A DNA stretch of 64,000 bases from a virus. Made by a program: the position numbers and the translations under genes. Positions 19,577-27,104 of this stretch are shown piece by piece; within the stretch, counting starts at the first letter, position 1; each line of letters opens with the position of its first letter. The stretch lies in IMG/VR virus record IMGVR_UViG_3300042862_000163, positions 50,521-114,520 of that record, one strand, 5' to 3'. Below the pieces are notes generated by a model. It was not told the origin of the DNA. It searched no databases and saw nothing but the letters and a program-made list of their open reading frames with translations.

Positions 19577-19990
19577 ATGGCACTAAAATCACTATTTCCA
19601 GATGACATGATGAAATCATCATCTGAAGGCTTAACGTTAGAAAGTATAGCTGCAAAGCTTACTTACTTCCATGAGCAATTGCATTTATTGCATTGGCAAA
19701 CTAGTTCATATGCAGAGCACCAAGCTCTTGGTGGATTATATGATTATGTACATGATTTTAAAGATGGTGTAGTTGAAAAGATTATGGGCTATACAGGTAA
19801 AAGACCTGGAGCTTATAAAATAGAACCTCTTGGTGGAGCTAATGCTTCTTCTGTTGTTTCTGAACTTATGAGCTTTGCATCATCATTAAAAGCATATGGT
19901 GAAAAAAATGCTTATCACGATATATGTAATCTTGCAGATAGTTTATCTGGAGAAGCGGCTAAAACAAAATATCTATTAACATTATCATAA
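19577..19990 (+). CDS. Dps/ferritin-like phage protein (DUF5856-like)
   Basis: 137 residues. The helix pair HEQLHLLHWQTSSYAEHQAL and LYDYVHDFKDGVVEKIMGY resembles Dps, including an HW pair (His39-Trp40), a later His48 and the D-x3-E pair Asp63/Glu67. The His spacing differs from E. coli Dps, so ferroxidase activity is uncertain. I recall such proteins (DUF5856) in crAss-like structural regions. Whether it is a virion component or protects DNA is not clear. It overlaps the next gene by one base (TAATG). Confidence 0.65.
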   Translation: MALKSLFPDDMMKSSSEGLTLESIAAKLTYFHEQLHLLHWQTSSYAEHQALGGLYDYVHDFKDGVVEKIMGYTGKRPGAYKIEPLGGANASSVVSELMSFASSLKAYGEKNAYHDICNLADSLSGEAAKTKYLLTLS

Positions 19991-20274
19991 TGGAAATAAA
20001 CAGAAAACATTTTCCTAAAGTGATGCAAGATAATGATGAAACATTTCTTGCACATCTGGAAGGTGTTATTTCTTCTGTTGATGAACTATGTAGCTTAGAG
20101 ATAACAAAGAGCTTAGAATCATATAGATTCAGAATAGCTTGTAGTCTTCCTAAGTATAATAATATGGTGATTGAAGAAATATTAAAGTTCTGTAATCTAT
20201 TCCATATAAGACTTGATATGAGCAAGAGTATTAAAACAACAAGCGTTATTACGTTTGAAATAAATCTAAATTAA
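19990..20274 (+). CDS. Hypothetical protein following Dps-like gene
   Basis: 94 residues starting in the TAATG overlap. Mixed alpha/beta with repeated short acidic stretches. Ends VITFEINLN, two bases before the fibre gene. No family recognised, but spacing and codon use are those of a real gene. Confidence 0.6.
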   Translation: MEINRKHFPKVMQDNDETFLAHLEGVISSVDELCSLEITKSLESYRFRIACSLPKYNNMVIEEILKFCNLFHIRLDMSKSIKTTSVITFEINLN

Positions 20275-20275
20275 T

Positions 20276-21598
20276 ATGCCTACATTTATAAAACCAGGAT
20301 TCTGGGAAAAAAGACAAAAAGGATATGACCATTGGTTAAACCTTGATCAATTAATAATTTCATTGAGCCCTCCAGCTACAACTGGTCCATTTGAATACAA
20401 TGCAAATGCAACTGGTATTCAGCCAATATTAGGAACTAATGTTGCAAGTGGTACAAATGCTACAATTGGTGGTGGTATTTATAATACTGCTTCTTGTAAT
20501 TATTCAACAGTTGGTGGTGGTCAAGGTAATACTGCTTCTAATTATCATTCAACTATTAGTGGTGGTTATGGTAATACTGCTTCTAACAGTTATTCAACAG
20601 TTGGTGGTGGTTTAAGTAATACTGCTTCTTCTAATTATTCAACAATTGGAGGTGGTCGAAACAACATTGTTTCTGGATGTTATGCGACAGTTGGTGGAGG
20701 AGGAGGATTTGGATACTCTGGAAACTCTGGTTATCCAGATTATTCTCCTATTTATTCAAGTTTTGGCAACAATGCTTCTGGATGTATTTCAACAATAAGT
20801 GGTGGTAGATGCAATACTGCTTCTAGTTATTATTCAACAATTAGTGGTGGTTCTTTAAATACTGCTTCTGGTTCTAATTCAACAATTGGTGGTGGTAATC
20901 AAAATACCGCTTCTAACGCTTATTCAACAGTTGGTGGTGGTTATAGAAATACTGCTTCTGGTTCCCTTTCAACAGTTGGTGGTGGTTTAAGTAATACTGC
21001 TTCTCAATATGCTTCAACAGTTGGTGGTGGTATATTTAATACTGCTTCTCAATATGCTTCAACAGTTGGTGGTGGTAAATGCAATATTGCCCCTGGTTCT
21101 TGTTCAACAATTGGAGGTGGTTATAAAAATATTACTAGTGATTATTCAACAGTTGGTGGTGGTAGATATAATATTGCTTCTAATTTTACATCAACAATTG
21201 GTGGTGGTCAATATAATACCGCTTCTGGTTTAGGTTCAACAGTTAGTGGTGGCGGAGTGAATTATTATAATAGTAGTGTTTATGGTGCTGGTAATATTGC
21301 TTCTGGCGATTCTTCAACAATCGCTGGTGGTTTGTTTAATACTGCTTCTGGATGTAGGTCAGCAATTGGGGGTGGTTGTATTAATGTTGCTTCTGGTACT
21401 TTTTCTGGAATATTAGGAGGGTCATATAATAACACAAATACTTGCAATTTTGCAATGATTGTCGGTACAAATATAACTGCCGACAGAAGTTGTGCTACAT
21501 TTGTAAATAACTTATCAATCAAAAACATTCCAACTGCAAGTGCTGGTTTACCAAGTGGGTCTGTTTGGAAAAATGGAAATGTATTAAATATAGTTTAA
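20276..21598 (+). CDS. Repeat-rich tail fibre with left-handed beta-roll (YadA-head-like) domain
   Basis: 440 residues. Residues 1-28 (PTFIKPGFWEKRQKGYDHW, then LNLDQLI) are an anchor module shared with the fibre at 24401. Residues about 60-400 are some twenty imperfect repeats of the type STVGGGxxNTAS, 12-14 residues each, a pattern seen in YadA-like trimeric adhesin heads. DNA repeats of about 36-42 bp (TCAACAGTTGGTGGTGG) underlie them. The C-terminus (SIKNIPTASAGLPSGSVWKN) looks like a trimerisation or capping tip. Probable receptor-binding fibre; repeat number may vary by recombination. Confidence 0.75.
   Translation: MPTFIKPGFWEKRQKGYDHWLNLDQLIISLSPPATTGPFEYNANATGIQPILGTNVASGTNATIGGGIYNTASCNYSTVGGGQGNTASNYHSTISGGYGNTASNSYSTVGGGLSNTASSNYSTIGGGRNNIVSGCYATVGGGGGFGYSGNSGYPDYSPIYSSFGNNASGCISTISGGRCNTASSYYSTISGGSLNTASGSNSTIGGGNQNTASNAYSTVGGGYRNTASGSLSTVGGGLSNTASQYASTVGGGIFNTASQYASTVGGGKCNIAPGSCSTIGGGYKNITSDYSTVGGGRYNIASNFTSTIGGGQYNTASGLGSTVSGGGVNYYNSSVYGAGNIASGDSSTIAGGLFNTASGCRSAIGGGCINVASGTFSGILGGSYNNTNTCNFAMIVGTNITADRSCATFVNNLSIKNIPTASAGLPSGSVWKNGNVLNIV
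20462..21410 (+). repeat. Degenerate tandem coding repeats in the beta-roll fibre
   Basis: About twenty imperfect units built on TCAACAGTTGGTGGTGG ... AATACTGCTTCT. Unit length varies between about 36 and 42 bp, with a longer insertion near 20700-20770. All keep the reading frame, so these are protein repeats rather than a CRISPR array. Confidence 0.85.
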
Positions 21599-21628
21599 AA
21601 AAAAAACAATAAAACCGAAATACTTTTT

Positions 21629-21636
21629 TATATTTG
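21629..21636 (+). promoter_or_regulatory. Putative promoter -7 box upstream of poly-Thr protein gene
   Basis: TATATTTG, 36 bp before ATG 21673, in the 74-bp gap after the fibre gene. It matches TAnnTTTG. No good -33 element is seen. Confidence 0.4.
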
Positions 21637-21672
21637 TATTTCAAAAAATAAATAATTTAAAAATAAAATAAA

Positions 21673-21993
21673 ATGGAAAATTTCACAATTCACATCTTTG
21701 GTTACGGAGAAACACAAATCAACTCAAAAGATTTATCTGTAAAAGTTGCAACTGATACGTTAACTACTGTAACGCCTTTAATCACTGGGATATTTGCTAA
21801 AAAACCAGCAGACAATCCAACATTAATTACAGACTTTCACGCAATTAACCTATTTGGTTATAATGATGTTCGTTGGCAAGTAAAAAATAACGGTTTTAAT
21901 GTTAAAGATGATGTAGAGCTAAAACCTCTTATTGATGCTTTAATTGCTGAATTGCAAACTACCACTACTACTACCACTACTACAGTTGTATAA
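21673..21993 (+). CDS. Small protein with poly-Thr C-terminus (106 aa)
   Basis: 106 residues. A compact alpha/beta body (ENFTIHIFGYGETQI ... DFHAINLFGYNDVRW) ends in nine Thr and Val-Val, nearly the same tail as the otherwise unrelated protein at 19395. Like the adhesin gene it has relatively many CG codons. A strong terminator follows its stop. No family recognised; virion association is inferred from location. Confidence 0.65.
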   Translation: MENFTIHIFGYGETQINSKDLSVKVATDTLTTVTPLITGIFAKKPADNPTLITDFHAINLFGYNDVRWQVKNNGFNVKDDVELKPLIDALIAELQTTTTTTTTTVV

Positions 21994-22003
21994 ATAATAT
22001 TAG

Positions 22004-22030
22004 GGCATATATTATATGCCTTTTTTTTTT
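22004..22030 (+). terminator. Intrinsic terminator
   Basis: Perfect stem GGCATAT/ATATGCC with a 3-base loop (22004-22020) followed directly by ten T. It lies 10 bp after the stop of the poly-Thr protein gene and before the sulfotransferase gene. Confidence 0.9.
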
Positions 22031-22047
22031 AAACCAAACTACATACT

Positions 22048-22872
22048 ATGGAAAGAAAATTCTTTTTTAATTCATCTCTACCGAGAGCTGGATCAACATT
22101 ATTACAAAACATAATTGCAGATAATCCAGAATTCTATTGTACACCTACAAGTGGATTTTTAGAATTGATTTTAGCAGCTAAACAAAGTTTTAGTCAATCA
22201 CCAACAGTGAAGGCTCAAGATGATGCATTAATGACTAAAGCATTTCTTTATTTTTGCAAAGGAGCAATGGATGGTTATTTTAATGCTTTAACTGATAAAC
22301 CCTATATATTAGATAAAAATAGAGCATGGGGAATTCATTTACCATTAGTTAAACAATTTACTGGAGAACAGCCTAAAATGGTTTTTATGGTAAGAGACAT
22401 TAGAGCTATTTTTGCTTCTATGGAAAAAAACTTTCGTAAAAATCCAACTAAAGAAAACCATATTCAAAATCCTGATCAGATGGTTGGCACTACCCTTCAG
22501 AAAAGAGTAGAACTTTGGTCTAATAATGTTCCTATAGGAATAACTATGGATAGATTAAAAGATATGATTGACCAAGGAATAGATAAAAAAGTTTTATTTA
22601 TTCGTTATGAAGATCTGATGGACTTTCCAGAACAAGAAATTAAACGTTTTTATGAATATATGGAACTTCCATATTATGAAGGACATAATTTCAATACTGT
22701 AACACAACACACACATGAAAATGATTCATTTCATGGTATATATGGTGATCACGTGCTAAGAGAGAAGTTTGAAAGAAAACCTGATGATTTTGAGGATATA
22801 TTAGGATTTGAGATTTGTCAATCAATAAAGAATGCATATCCTTGGTTCTATAAGAAATTTGGATACGTTTAA
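22048..22872 (+). CDS. PAPS-dependent sulfotransferase
   Basis: 274 residues. SSLPRAGSTLLQ (residues 9-20) is the 5'-phosphosulfate-binding loop, and MVFMVRDIRAIFASM (110-124, with R115 and S123) is the 3'-phosphate-binding strand-helix of sulfotransferases. FIRYEDLMDFPEQEI is the usual later R-Y-E-D-L segment. The enzyme transfers sulfate from PAPS to a hydroxyl of a sugar or protein. Two genes downstream an APS kinase supplies PAPS. It starts a cluster bounded upstream by a terminator. Acceptor unknown. Confidence 0.85.
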   Translation: MERKFFFNSSLPRAGSTLLQNIIADNPEFYCTPTSGFLELILAAKQSFSQSPTVKAQDDALMTKAFLYFCKGAMDGYFNALTDKPYILDKNRAWGIHLPLVKQFTGEQPKMVFMVRDIRAIFASMEKNFRKNPTKENHIQNPDQMVGTTLQKRVELWSNNVPIGITMDRLKDMIDQGIDKKVLFIRYEDLMDFPEQEIKRFYEYMELPYYEGHNFNTVTQHTHENDSFHGIYGDHVLREKFERKPDDFEDILGFEICQSIKNAYPWFYKKFGYV

Positions 22873-22888
22873 TCATAAAAAAACCAAC

Positions 22889-23758
22889 ATGAATATAATA
22901 TTTGATATATCAGGAGGATTGGGTAAAAACATTCTTTCTACAGCAGTATTAAAAGCAATTAGAAAACAACACAGTGATGCTTACATTATTGTTCTTACAT
23001 CTTATCCAGATGTATTTATTTCTAATCCAAGTATAAATAAAGTTATACAACATGGATCTACTACAGGAATCTATAAAGACTATATTATGTCTAAAGATGC
23101 AAAAGTGTTTGTTACAGATCCTTATACATGTTCTGATTACTTAACAGAATCAAAACATTTAATAGAAATTTGGTGTAAGCTTTGTGAAGTTCCTTATGAT
23201 AATGAAATGCCTGAACTTTTTATCTCTAAAGCAGAAATAGAGTATTTTGCTCCTTTTTATAAACTTGATAAACCTATTATGGTTATACAACCTAACGGTG
23301 GTTCACAAGAGCAACCATTAAAATATAGTTGGACAAGAGATATTCCTGCTCCAGTTATAAAAGATGTAATTGAACATTATAAAAATAAATACACTATTGT
23401 ACATGTTAAAAGAGAAGATCAACCTATTTATGAAAATACAATAGCAGCTCTTGATTCATTTAGAAGTATAGCAGTTCTATTAATTTTATCAGAAAGAAGA
23501 CTTCTCATTGATTCTTCTGTACAACATATAGCTGCAGCATTAGATTTACCAAGTCTTGTATGTTGGATAGGAACAAATCATAAAGTGTTTGGTTATGATA
23601 TGCATGCTAATATAGAAGCTAACACACCAGACAAAGAATTAAATTTTGATCATCCATATTTACAAAAACTTCCTTTATTTGAAGATATTTCTAAATGTCC
23701 TTATACAGAATTGAATAAAATATTTGACAGTAAAGATATAATCAAAGCTTTGAAATAA
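22889..23758 (+). CDS. GT9-like (ADP-heptose/LPS heptosyltransferase family) glycosyltransferase
   Basis: 289 residues from ATG 22889; an in-frame ATG at 22832 would lie inside the sulfotransferase gene. The opening FDISGGLGKNILSTAVLKAI matches the GDxLlxTPvlkaLk start of GT9 enzymes. MVIQPNGGSQ and LLIDSSVQHIAAALDLPSL match the C-terminal nucleotide-sugar half (S/DSSxxHxAAAlxxPxv). Probably transfers a sugar to a surface glycan. The stop overlaps the APS kinase start by one base (TAATG). Confidence 0.75.
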   Translation: MNIIFDISGGLGKNILSTAVLKAIRKQHSDAYIIVLTSYPDVFISNPSINKVIQHGSTTGIYKDYIMSKDAKVFVTDPYTCSDYLTESKHLIEIWCKLCEVPYDNEMPELFISKAEIEYFAPFYKLDKPIMVIQPNGGSQEQPLKYSWTRDIPAPVIKDVIEHYKNKYTIVHVKREDQPIYENTIAALDSFRSIAVLLILSERRLLIDSSVQHIAAALDLPSLVCWIGTNHKVFGYDMHANIEANTPDKELNFDHPYLQKLPLFEDISKCPYTELNKIFDSKDIIKALK

Positions 23759-24237
23759 TGGCAATCTATTGGTTTACAGGACAACCTTCACATGGTAAAA
23801 CAACCCTTGCTAATGTTTTAGTAAATAATTTAAAATGGAGAGATAGAAAAGTGTTTCACATAGATGGAGACAATTTAAGAGCCCTTACATTAAATACTGA
23901 TTATTCTAAACAGGGTAGGCTTGATAATATTACAGGAGCTCAAAAGATAGCTAACTACCTTCACAATGAAGGATGGGATGTAGTGGTATCCTTAGTTTCT
24001 CCTTATAGAGAACAAAGAGAACAATTTAAAAAACACATAGGCAATCGTCTTGTAGAATTATATGTACATGCAGAAGAACCTAGAGAAAGAGATAATTTAA
24101 AATCTTTAGATTATGAACCTCCTTTAGAAAACTTTATAGATGTTAACACTACAAATATAGATCCTAAAGATAATATTAAAAACATATTATGGTTAATAGA
24201 AAACGACACATCGCTAAGACTATTACTTATAGAATAA
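23758..24237 (+). CDS. cysC: Adenylylsulfate (APS) kinase
   Basis: 159 residues. P-loop GQPSHGKTTLAN (8-19) is followed by HIDGDNLRALT (34-44) and DYSKQGRLDNI (48-58), the APS-binding DGDNxR ... S/Q-GRxxNI region. VSLVSPYREQREQF is the next conserved segment. The C-terminal part departs from CysC (RDNLKSLDYEPP where RDxKGLYKKA is usual). The reaction is APS + ATP to PAPS + ADP, the donor for the neighbouring sulfotransferase. No ATP sulfurylase is visible, so APS would come from the host. Confidence 0.85.
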   Translation: MAIYWFTGQPSHGKTTLANVLVNNLKWRDRKVFHIDGDNLRALTLNTDYSKQGRLDNITGAQKIANYLHNEGWDVVVSLVSPYREQREQFKKHIGNRLVELYVHAEEPRERDNLKSLDYEPPLENFIDVNTTNIDPKDNIKNILWLIENDTSLRLLLIE

Positions 24238-24392
24238 TAAGTACAATTATAGGATTTGGTATTGTGTATATTTTATCAGGATCTCTAAAAACAGGTGTAG
24301 CTTTTAGTTTTTTAGAAATTATATACAAGCCTGTACAATATTACATACATGAAAGAGTTTGGTATCGATATATTAAATATGGATTAAAATAA
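24189..24392 (+). CDS. DUF2061 small membrane protein
   Basis: 67 residues, overlapping the APS kinase end by 49 bp in another frame. [20 protein letters not shown], then [19 protein letters not shown] and [11 protein letters not shown] match DUF2061: two membrane helices with a conserved YYxHERxW end. In bacteria DUF2061 often sits next to or fused with APS kinase/sulfate assimilation genes (recalled), so the pair looks acquired together. Biochemical role not established. Confidence 0.8.
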   Translation: MVNRKRHIAKTITYRIISTIIGFGIVYILSGSLKTGVAFSFLEIIYKPVQYYIHERVWYRYIKYGLK

Positions 24393-24400
24393 AAAAAATT

Positions 24401-25132
24401 ATGGCAACATTTATTAAAGCAGGTTTTTGGCAAAAATTATGTAATCCTTGTAATGGTTACAAAGGATGGCTTAATTTAGATCAGTTGATAGAAAGTATAG
24501 CTGGTCCAGGAGTTCCTGGTCCACAAGGTCCTAAAGGTCCTCAAGGAGTACAAGGAGAACAAGGAGTTAAAGGTGACCAAGGTATACAAGGAGACACAGG
24601 TCCTCAAGGTCCTTCAGGACTTACAGGTTTATTTGCTCAAACTGCTGATAGTGCACCTGTAGTAAATACTGCAGTGGAAACAACAATAGTAGGACCAGGT
24701 GTTGGTTCTCTTACTGTTCCTGCAAATGGATTTCAAATAGGAGATAGTTTTACTTGTGCACTAGATGGATTAGTTACTTGTGGAAGTTCAGCAACATTAC
24801 ATATTCGTATTAGAACATTATCTGGAGTGATTTTAGCTGATACAGGTATAATTGATATGGCAGCTGCAACTGATAAATCTTGGATAATAAATTTATATTT
24901 TACAATAAGAACATTAGGAGGAGTAGGTGTTGCATCAATTTCATCAGGTGGATTATTTTCTTATATTAGAAATGGAGGTACACAGTTTGAAGGATATGTT
25001 TTAAGTACAGTTAATACTACAACATTTAATACAACTATTGATAATACACTTGTAATTACAGCACAATGGGACCCAGGTTCTATAGGTAATTCAATAGTAA
25101 CAAGAAACTTTACGCTCACTAAAGTATATTAA
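24401..25132 (+). CDS. Collagen-like tail fibre with shared N-terminal anchor
   Basis: 243 residues. Residues 1-30 ([12 protein letters not shown] ... [12 protein letters not shown]) repeat the anchor module of the beta-roll fibre at 20276. Residues 35-76 are Gly-X-Y triplets ([16 protein letters not shown]), predicted to form a collagen triple helix. Residues 80-243 form a beta-rich tip ([28 protein letters not shown]) like C1q/TNF-type trimer heads. It closes the sulfation cluster. Probably an alternative receptor-binding fibre on the same virion site. Confidence 0.78.
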   Translation: MATFIKAGFWQKLCNPCNGYKGWLNLDQLIESIAGPGVPGPQGPKGPQGVQGEQGVKGDQGIQGDTGPQGPSGLTGLFAQTADSAPVVNTAVETTIVGPGVGSLTVPANGFQIGDSFTCALDGLVTCGSSATLHIRIRTLSGVILADTGIIDMAAATDKSWIINLYFTIRTLGGVGVASISSGGLFSYIRNGGTQFEGYVLSTVNTTTFNTTIDNTLVITAQWDPGSIGNSIVTRNFTLTKVY

Positions 25133-25134
25133 AA

Positions 25135-25142
25135 TATATTTG
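25135..25142 (+). promoter_or_regulatory. Putative promoter -7 box upstream of small basic protein cluster
   Basis: TATATTTG right after the collagen-like fibre gene, 58 bp before ATG 25200, fitting TAnnTTTG. No clear -33 box. Confidence 0.4.
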
Positions 25143-25199
25143 GTTATTAAATTTATATTTTTTACTTTTACGAATTATTAATAATTTAAAACCAATATT

Positions 25200-25445
25200 A
25201 TGGCACAGTATGACCCAAATTCCAAATATACTTGGAAACCTGAAGACACATTTACATTAACAGGACAAGAGTTTGGTCTAATTCTTAACACAGTTAGATC
25301 TTATTTATCATCAGAAGAAGCTGCAAGATTTCAATTAATGATTCAAACTAATCAAGTGATTGAGAAAATCATGAAAGAAGCAGTAGAAAATGATGTTATT
25401 ACAGAAGTTGTGGAAGAAGTTCCTACAATGGAAGTGGTGCAATAA
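25200..25445 (+). CDS. Conserved small acidic protein (81 aa)
   Basis: 81 residues. YTWKPEDTFTLTGQEFGLIL and LSSEEAARFQ give a short beta part then helices, with an acidic tail (TEVVEEVPTMEVVQ). I recall similar ORFs in crAss-like late regions. Function unknown. Confidence 0.65.
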   Translation: MAQYDPNSKYTWKPEDTFTLTGQEFGLILNTVRSYLSSEEAARFQLMIQTNQVIEKIMKEAVENDVITEVVEEVPTMEVVQ

Positions 25446-25453
25446 CACAACAT

Positions 25454-25478
25454 AGCTGTTGGGAGACGAATAACAGCT
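25454..25478 (+). terminator. Hairpin between 25200 and 25503 genes, possible attenuator/terminator
   Basis: AGCTGTT (25454-25460) pairs with AACAGCT (25472-25478) across an 11-base loop, followed by GTTTTC. The T-run is short, so termination would be weak or partial. Confidence 0.4.
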
Positions 25479-25502
25479 GTTTTCAAACAAAAGCTCTTCT
25501 CT

Positions 25503-25706
25503 ATGAGAATATACGAACCAAAGAATAGAATAGATGTTACAACACCCAAGGGAGATGGGATTATCTGGATTATTACAGAATTCGGAACAGAAACAGATAC
25601 CATCTATACAATTATTATTAATGACACAGGTGAGATGTGGCAATACACTCACAAAGATATTATTGTAAAACCCAATATAACATTTAAACGCTATGGCAAC
25701 AATTAA
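25503..25706 (+). CDS. Hypothetical protein (67 aa)
   Basis: 67 residues, predicted all-beta (GIIWIITEFGTETDTIYTI; GEMWQYTHKDIIV). It overlaps the start of the first Lys-rich protein gene by 14 bp. Its size and strand pattern recall small SH3/OB-like phage proteins. No family recognised. Confidence 0.55.
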   Translation: MRIYEPKNRIDVTTPKGDGIIWIITEFGTETDTIYTIIINDTGEMWQYTHKDIIVKPNITFKRYGNN

Positions 25707-26127
25707 AAAAGCACAGAATGGTGCTAAAACTAAAGATAGTACAGCATATTTTTCAAATGTGAAAAATAATGCATATAAAGTTGCAGATGAATACCGTAAC
25801 GCTGCTTTTTCTGGAGGAGATGTAAGAGAAAAAGCTAAAAAAGTTGCATTTAAAGCATCTGATGATTTAATAAGACAATCTAAAAAAGGAAAACCAGGTA
25901 AGGATGCTAATGGTTATCCAGTAAAAAAGAAAATGAAAAATGGTGGAAGTCTAACTGGACTTAAAGCATCTAACAAAAGAGTTGGTCCTGTAGATCCAAA
26001 AGGAGCATTCACAAAGGTACAAAAGAAAACATTAGCTGGTGCTAAAGGAAAAGCTTCTCTTACCAAAGATAAACAACTTGGTGCTACAAAGATGGCTAAA
26101 TGTGGTGCTAAAATGTCTAAGAAATAA
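25693..26127 (+). CDS. Lys-rich basic protein, 'KKAQNG' family
   Basis: 144 residues starting MATIKKAQNGAK, the same opening as the protein at 27395. Very rich in Lys with few acids. Helical middle (YKVADEYRNAAF) and Gly/Lys-rich C-half ending MAKCGAKMSKK. The stop overlaps the next start (TAATG). It looks like a nucleic-acid-binding or packaged protein, inferred from charge, and I recall comparable ORFs in crAss-like structural regions. Confidence 0.65.
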   Translation: MATIKKAQNGAKTKDSTAYFSNVKNNAYKVADEYRNAAFSGGDVREKAKKVAFKASDDLIRQSKKGKPGKDANGYPVKKKMKNGGSLTGLKASNKRVGPVDPKGAFTKVQKKTLAGAKGKASLTKDKQLGATKMAKCGAKMSKK

Positions 26128-26288
26128 TGGCAACTGATAAAAAGTGGATTCAATCTGCAACAGCCTCTATAAAAAAAAGAGGAACTGCTGGGAAATGCAC
26201 ACCTATCACAAAGAAGGGGTGTTCTGGAAAAGCTAAAACTTTAGCTCTTACATTCAAAAAAATTGCTAAATCTAATAAGAAGAAATAA
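26127..26288 (+). CDS. Small Lys/Cys protein of WIQ-A type (53 aa)
   Basis: 53 residues, linked to its neighbours on both sides by TAATG overlaps. KKWIQSATASIKKRGTAGKC, then TPITKKGCSGKAKTLALTF and a basic tail. Short proteins with this WIQxA...GxCTPxTKxxC...LAxTFKK pattern recur in Bacteroidota phages (recalled). The two Cys could bind metal. Function unknown. Confidence 0.7.
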   Translation: MATDKKWIQSATASIKKRGTAGKCTPITKKGCSGKAKTLALTFKKIAKSNKKK

Positions 26289-27076
26289 TGGCTAAGATAA
26301 CTAAAGTTCCAGATGGTCCTCTTATTAAAAAGAAAGGCCCATTTAAAGGAAGCACATTAAAAGCTGGTGGTATGATCAAACGTGCTGATGGTTCTACATC
26401 AAAACGTGGTTTATGGGATAACATAAGAGCTAACAAAGGATCTGGTAAGAAACCTACAACAGCTATGTTAAAACAAGAAAAGAAAATTAAAGCTAATGAT
26501 AATGTTAAAAAATCTAATTTTTCTAAAATGAAATTAGGTGGTAAGATAATTAAGAAAGCACAAAGTGGTATTACTACAAGTAGTTCTTATAATCCAGAAA
26601 CTAAAGAAACTACTATAAAGAAATCTTGGTCTGATACTAAATCTGGTAGTTTCAATAAGTCTTCTAATGCAAAAGCTAATAAAAATACTGTATCTAAATC
26701 TATAGCTAAACCAACTATTTCTAAAACTCCTATTAAAGTTATCACTAAAGGTCAAAGAGAGTATAAAACTTTTCCTGGTCCTACTGCTGCTGGTATAGTT
26801 AATAAATCAGAAATAAAAGCTCCTTTATTACCAGCTAATGCTGCTAAAAAACCTGTTACTCCTAAAGAAAGTTTAGAAAACAGACGTGAATATGTTAAAC
26901 AGAAACAAACTACTGAAGACAAAACATATTTAAAACAAAATCCTGGAAAAACATTAGAAGATAGAAGCAAAGATATTCAAAAAAGAAAAAAACAATTAGA
27001 AAGACAATATAATAGAAATTCTCCTGGATTACCTTTACCAAATAAAAAAGGTTCTGGAGGATGTACAAATTGTTAA
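26288..27076 (+). CDS. Large Lys-rich basic protein of the same cluster
   Basis: 262 residues. The N-terminus (LIKKKGPFKGSTLKAGGMI, then KRGLWDNIRANKGSGKKPT) resembles a conserved crAss-like segment (GLWxNIRxxRGSGKKPT). Near residue 90 GGKIIKKAQSGI repeats the KKAQxG motif of its neighbours. The rest is low-complexity Lys/Ser/Thr and ends GSGGCTNC, a possible metal or disulfide pair. Probably disordered and nucleic-acid-binding (inference). Confidence 0.6.
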   Translation: MAKITKVPDGPLIKKKGPFKGSTLKAGGMIKRADGSTSKRGLWDNIRANKGSGKKPTTAMLKQEKKIKANDNVKKSNFSKMKLGGKIIKKAQSGITTSSSYNPETKETTIKKSWSDTKSGSFNKSSNAKANKNTVSKSIAKPTISKTPIKVITKGQREYKTFPGPTAAGIVNKSEIKAPLLPANAAKKPVTPKESLENRREYVKQKQTTEDKTYLKQNPGKTLEDRSKDIQKRKKQLERQYNRNSPGLPLPNKKGSGGCTNC

Positions 27077-27104
27077 TAAATTATAAATCTAAAACTAAGA
27101 AATA

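Noticed and set aside
21009-21233. Alternative 74-aa plus-strand ORF rich in Leu/Val/Gln
   Set aside because: It is the shifted frame of the fibre repeats with no independent start signal.
20462-21410. CRISPR-like array of repeats
   Set aside because: Repeats are imperfect, have no unique spacers of constant size, and stay in one reading frame that encodes a regular beta-roll.
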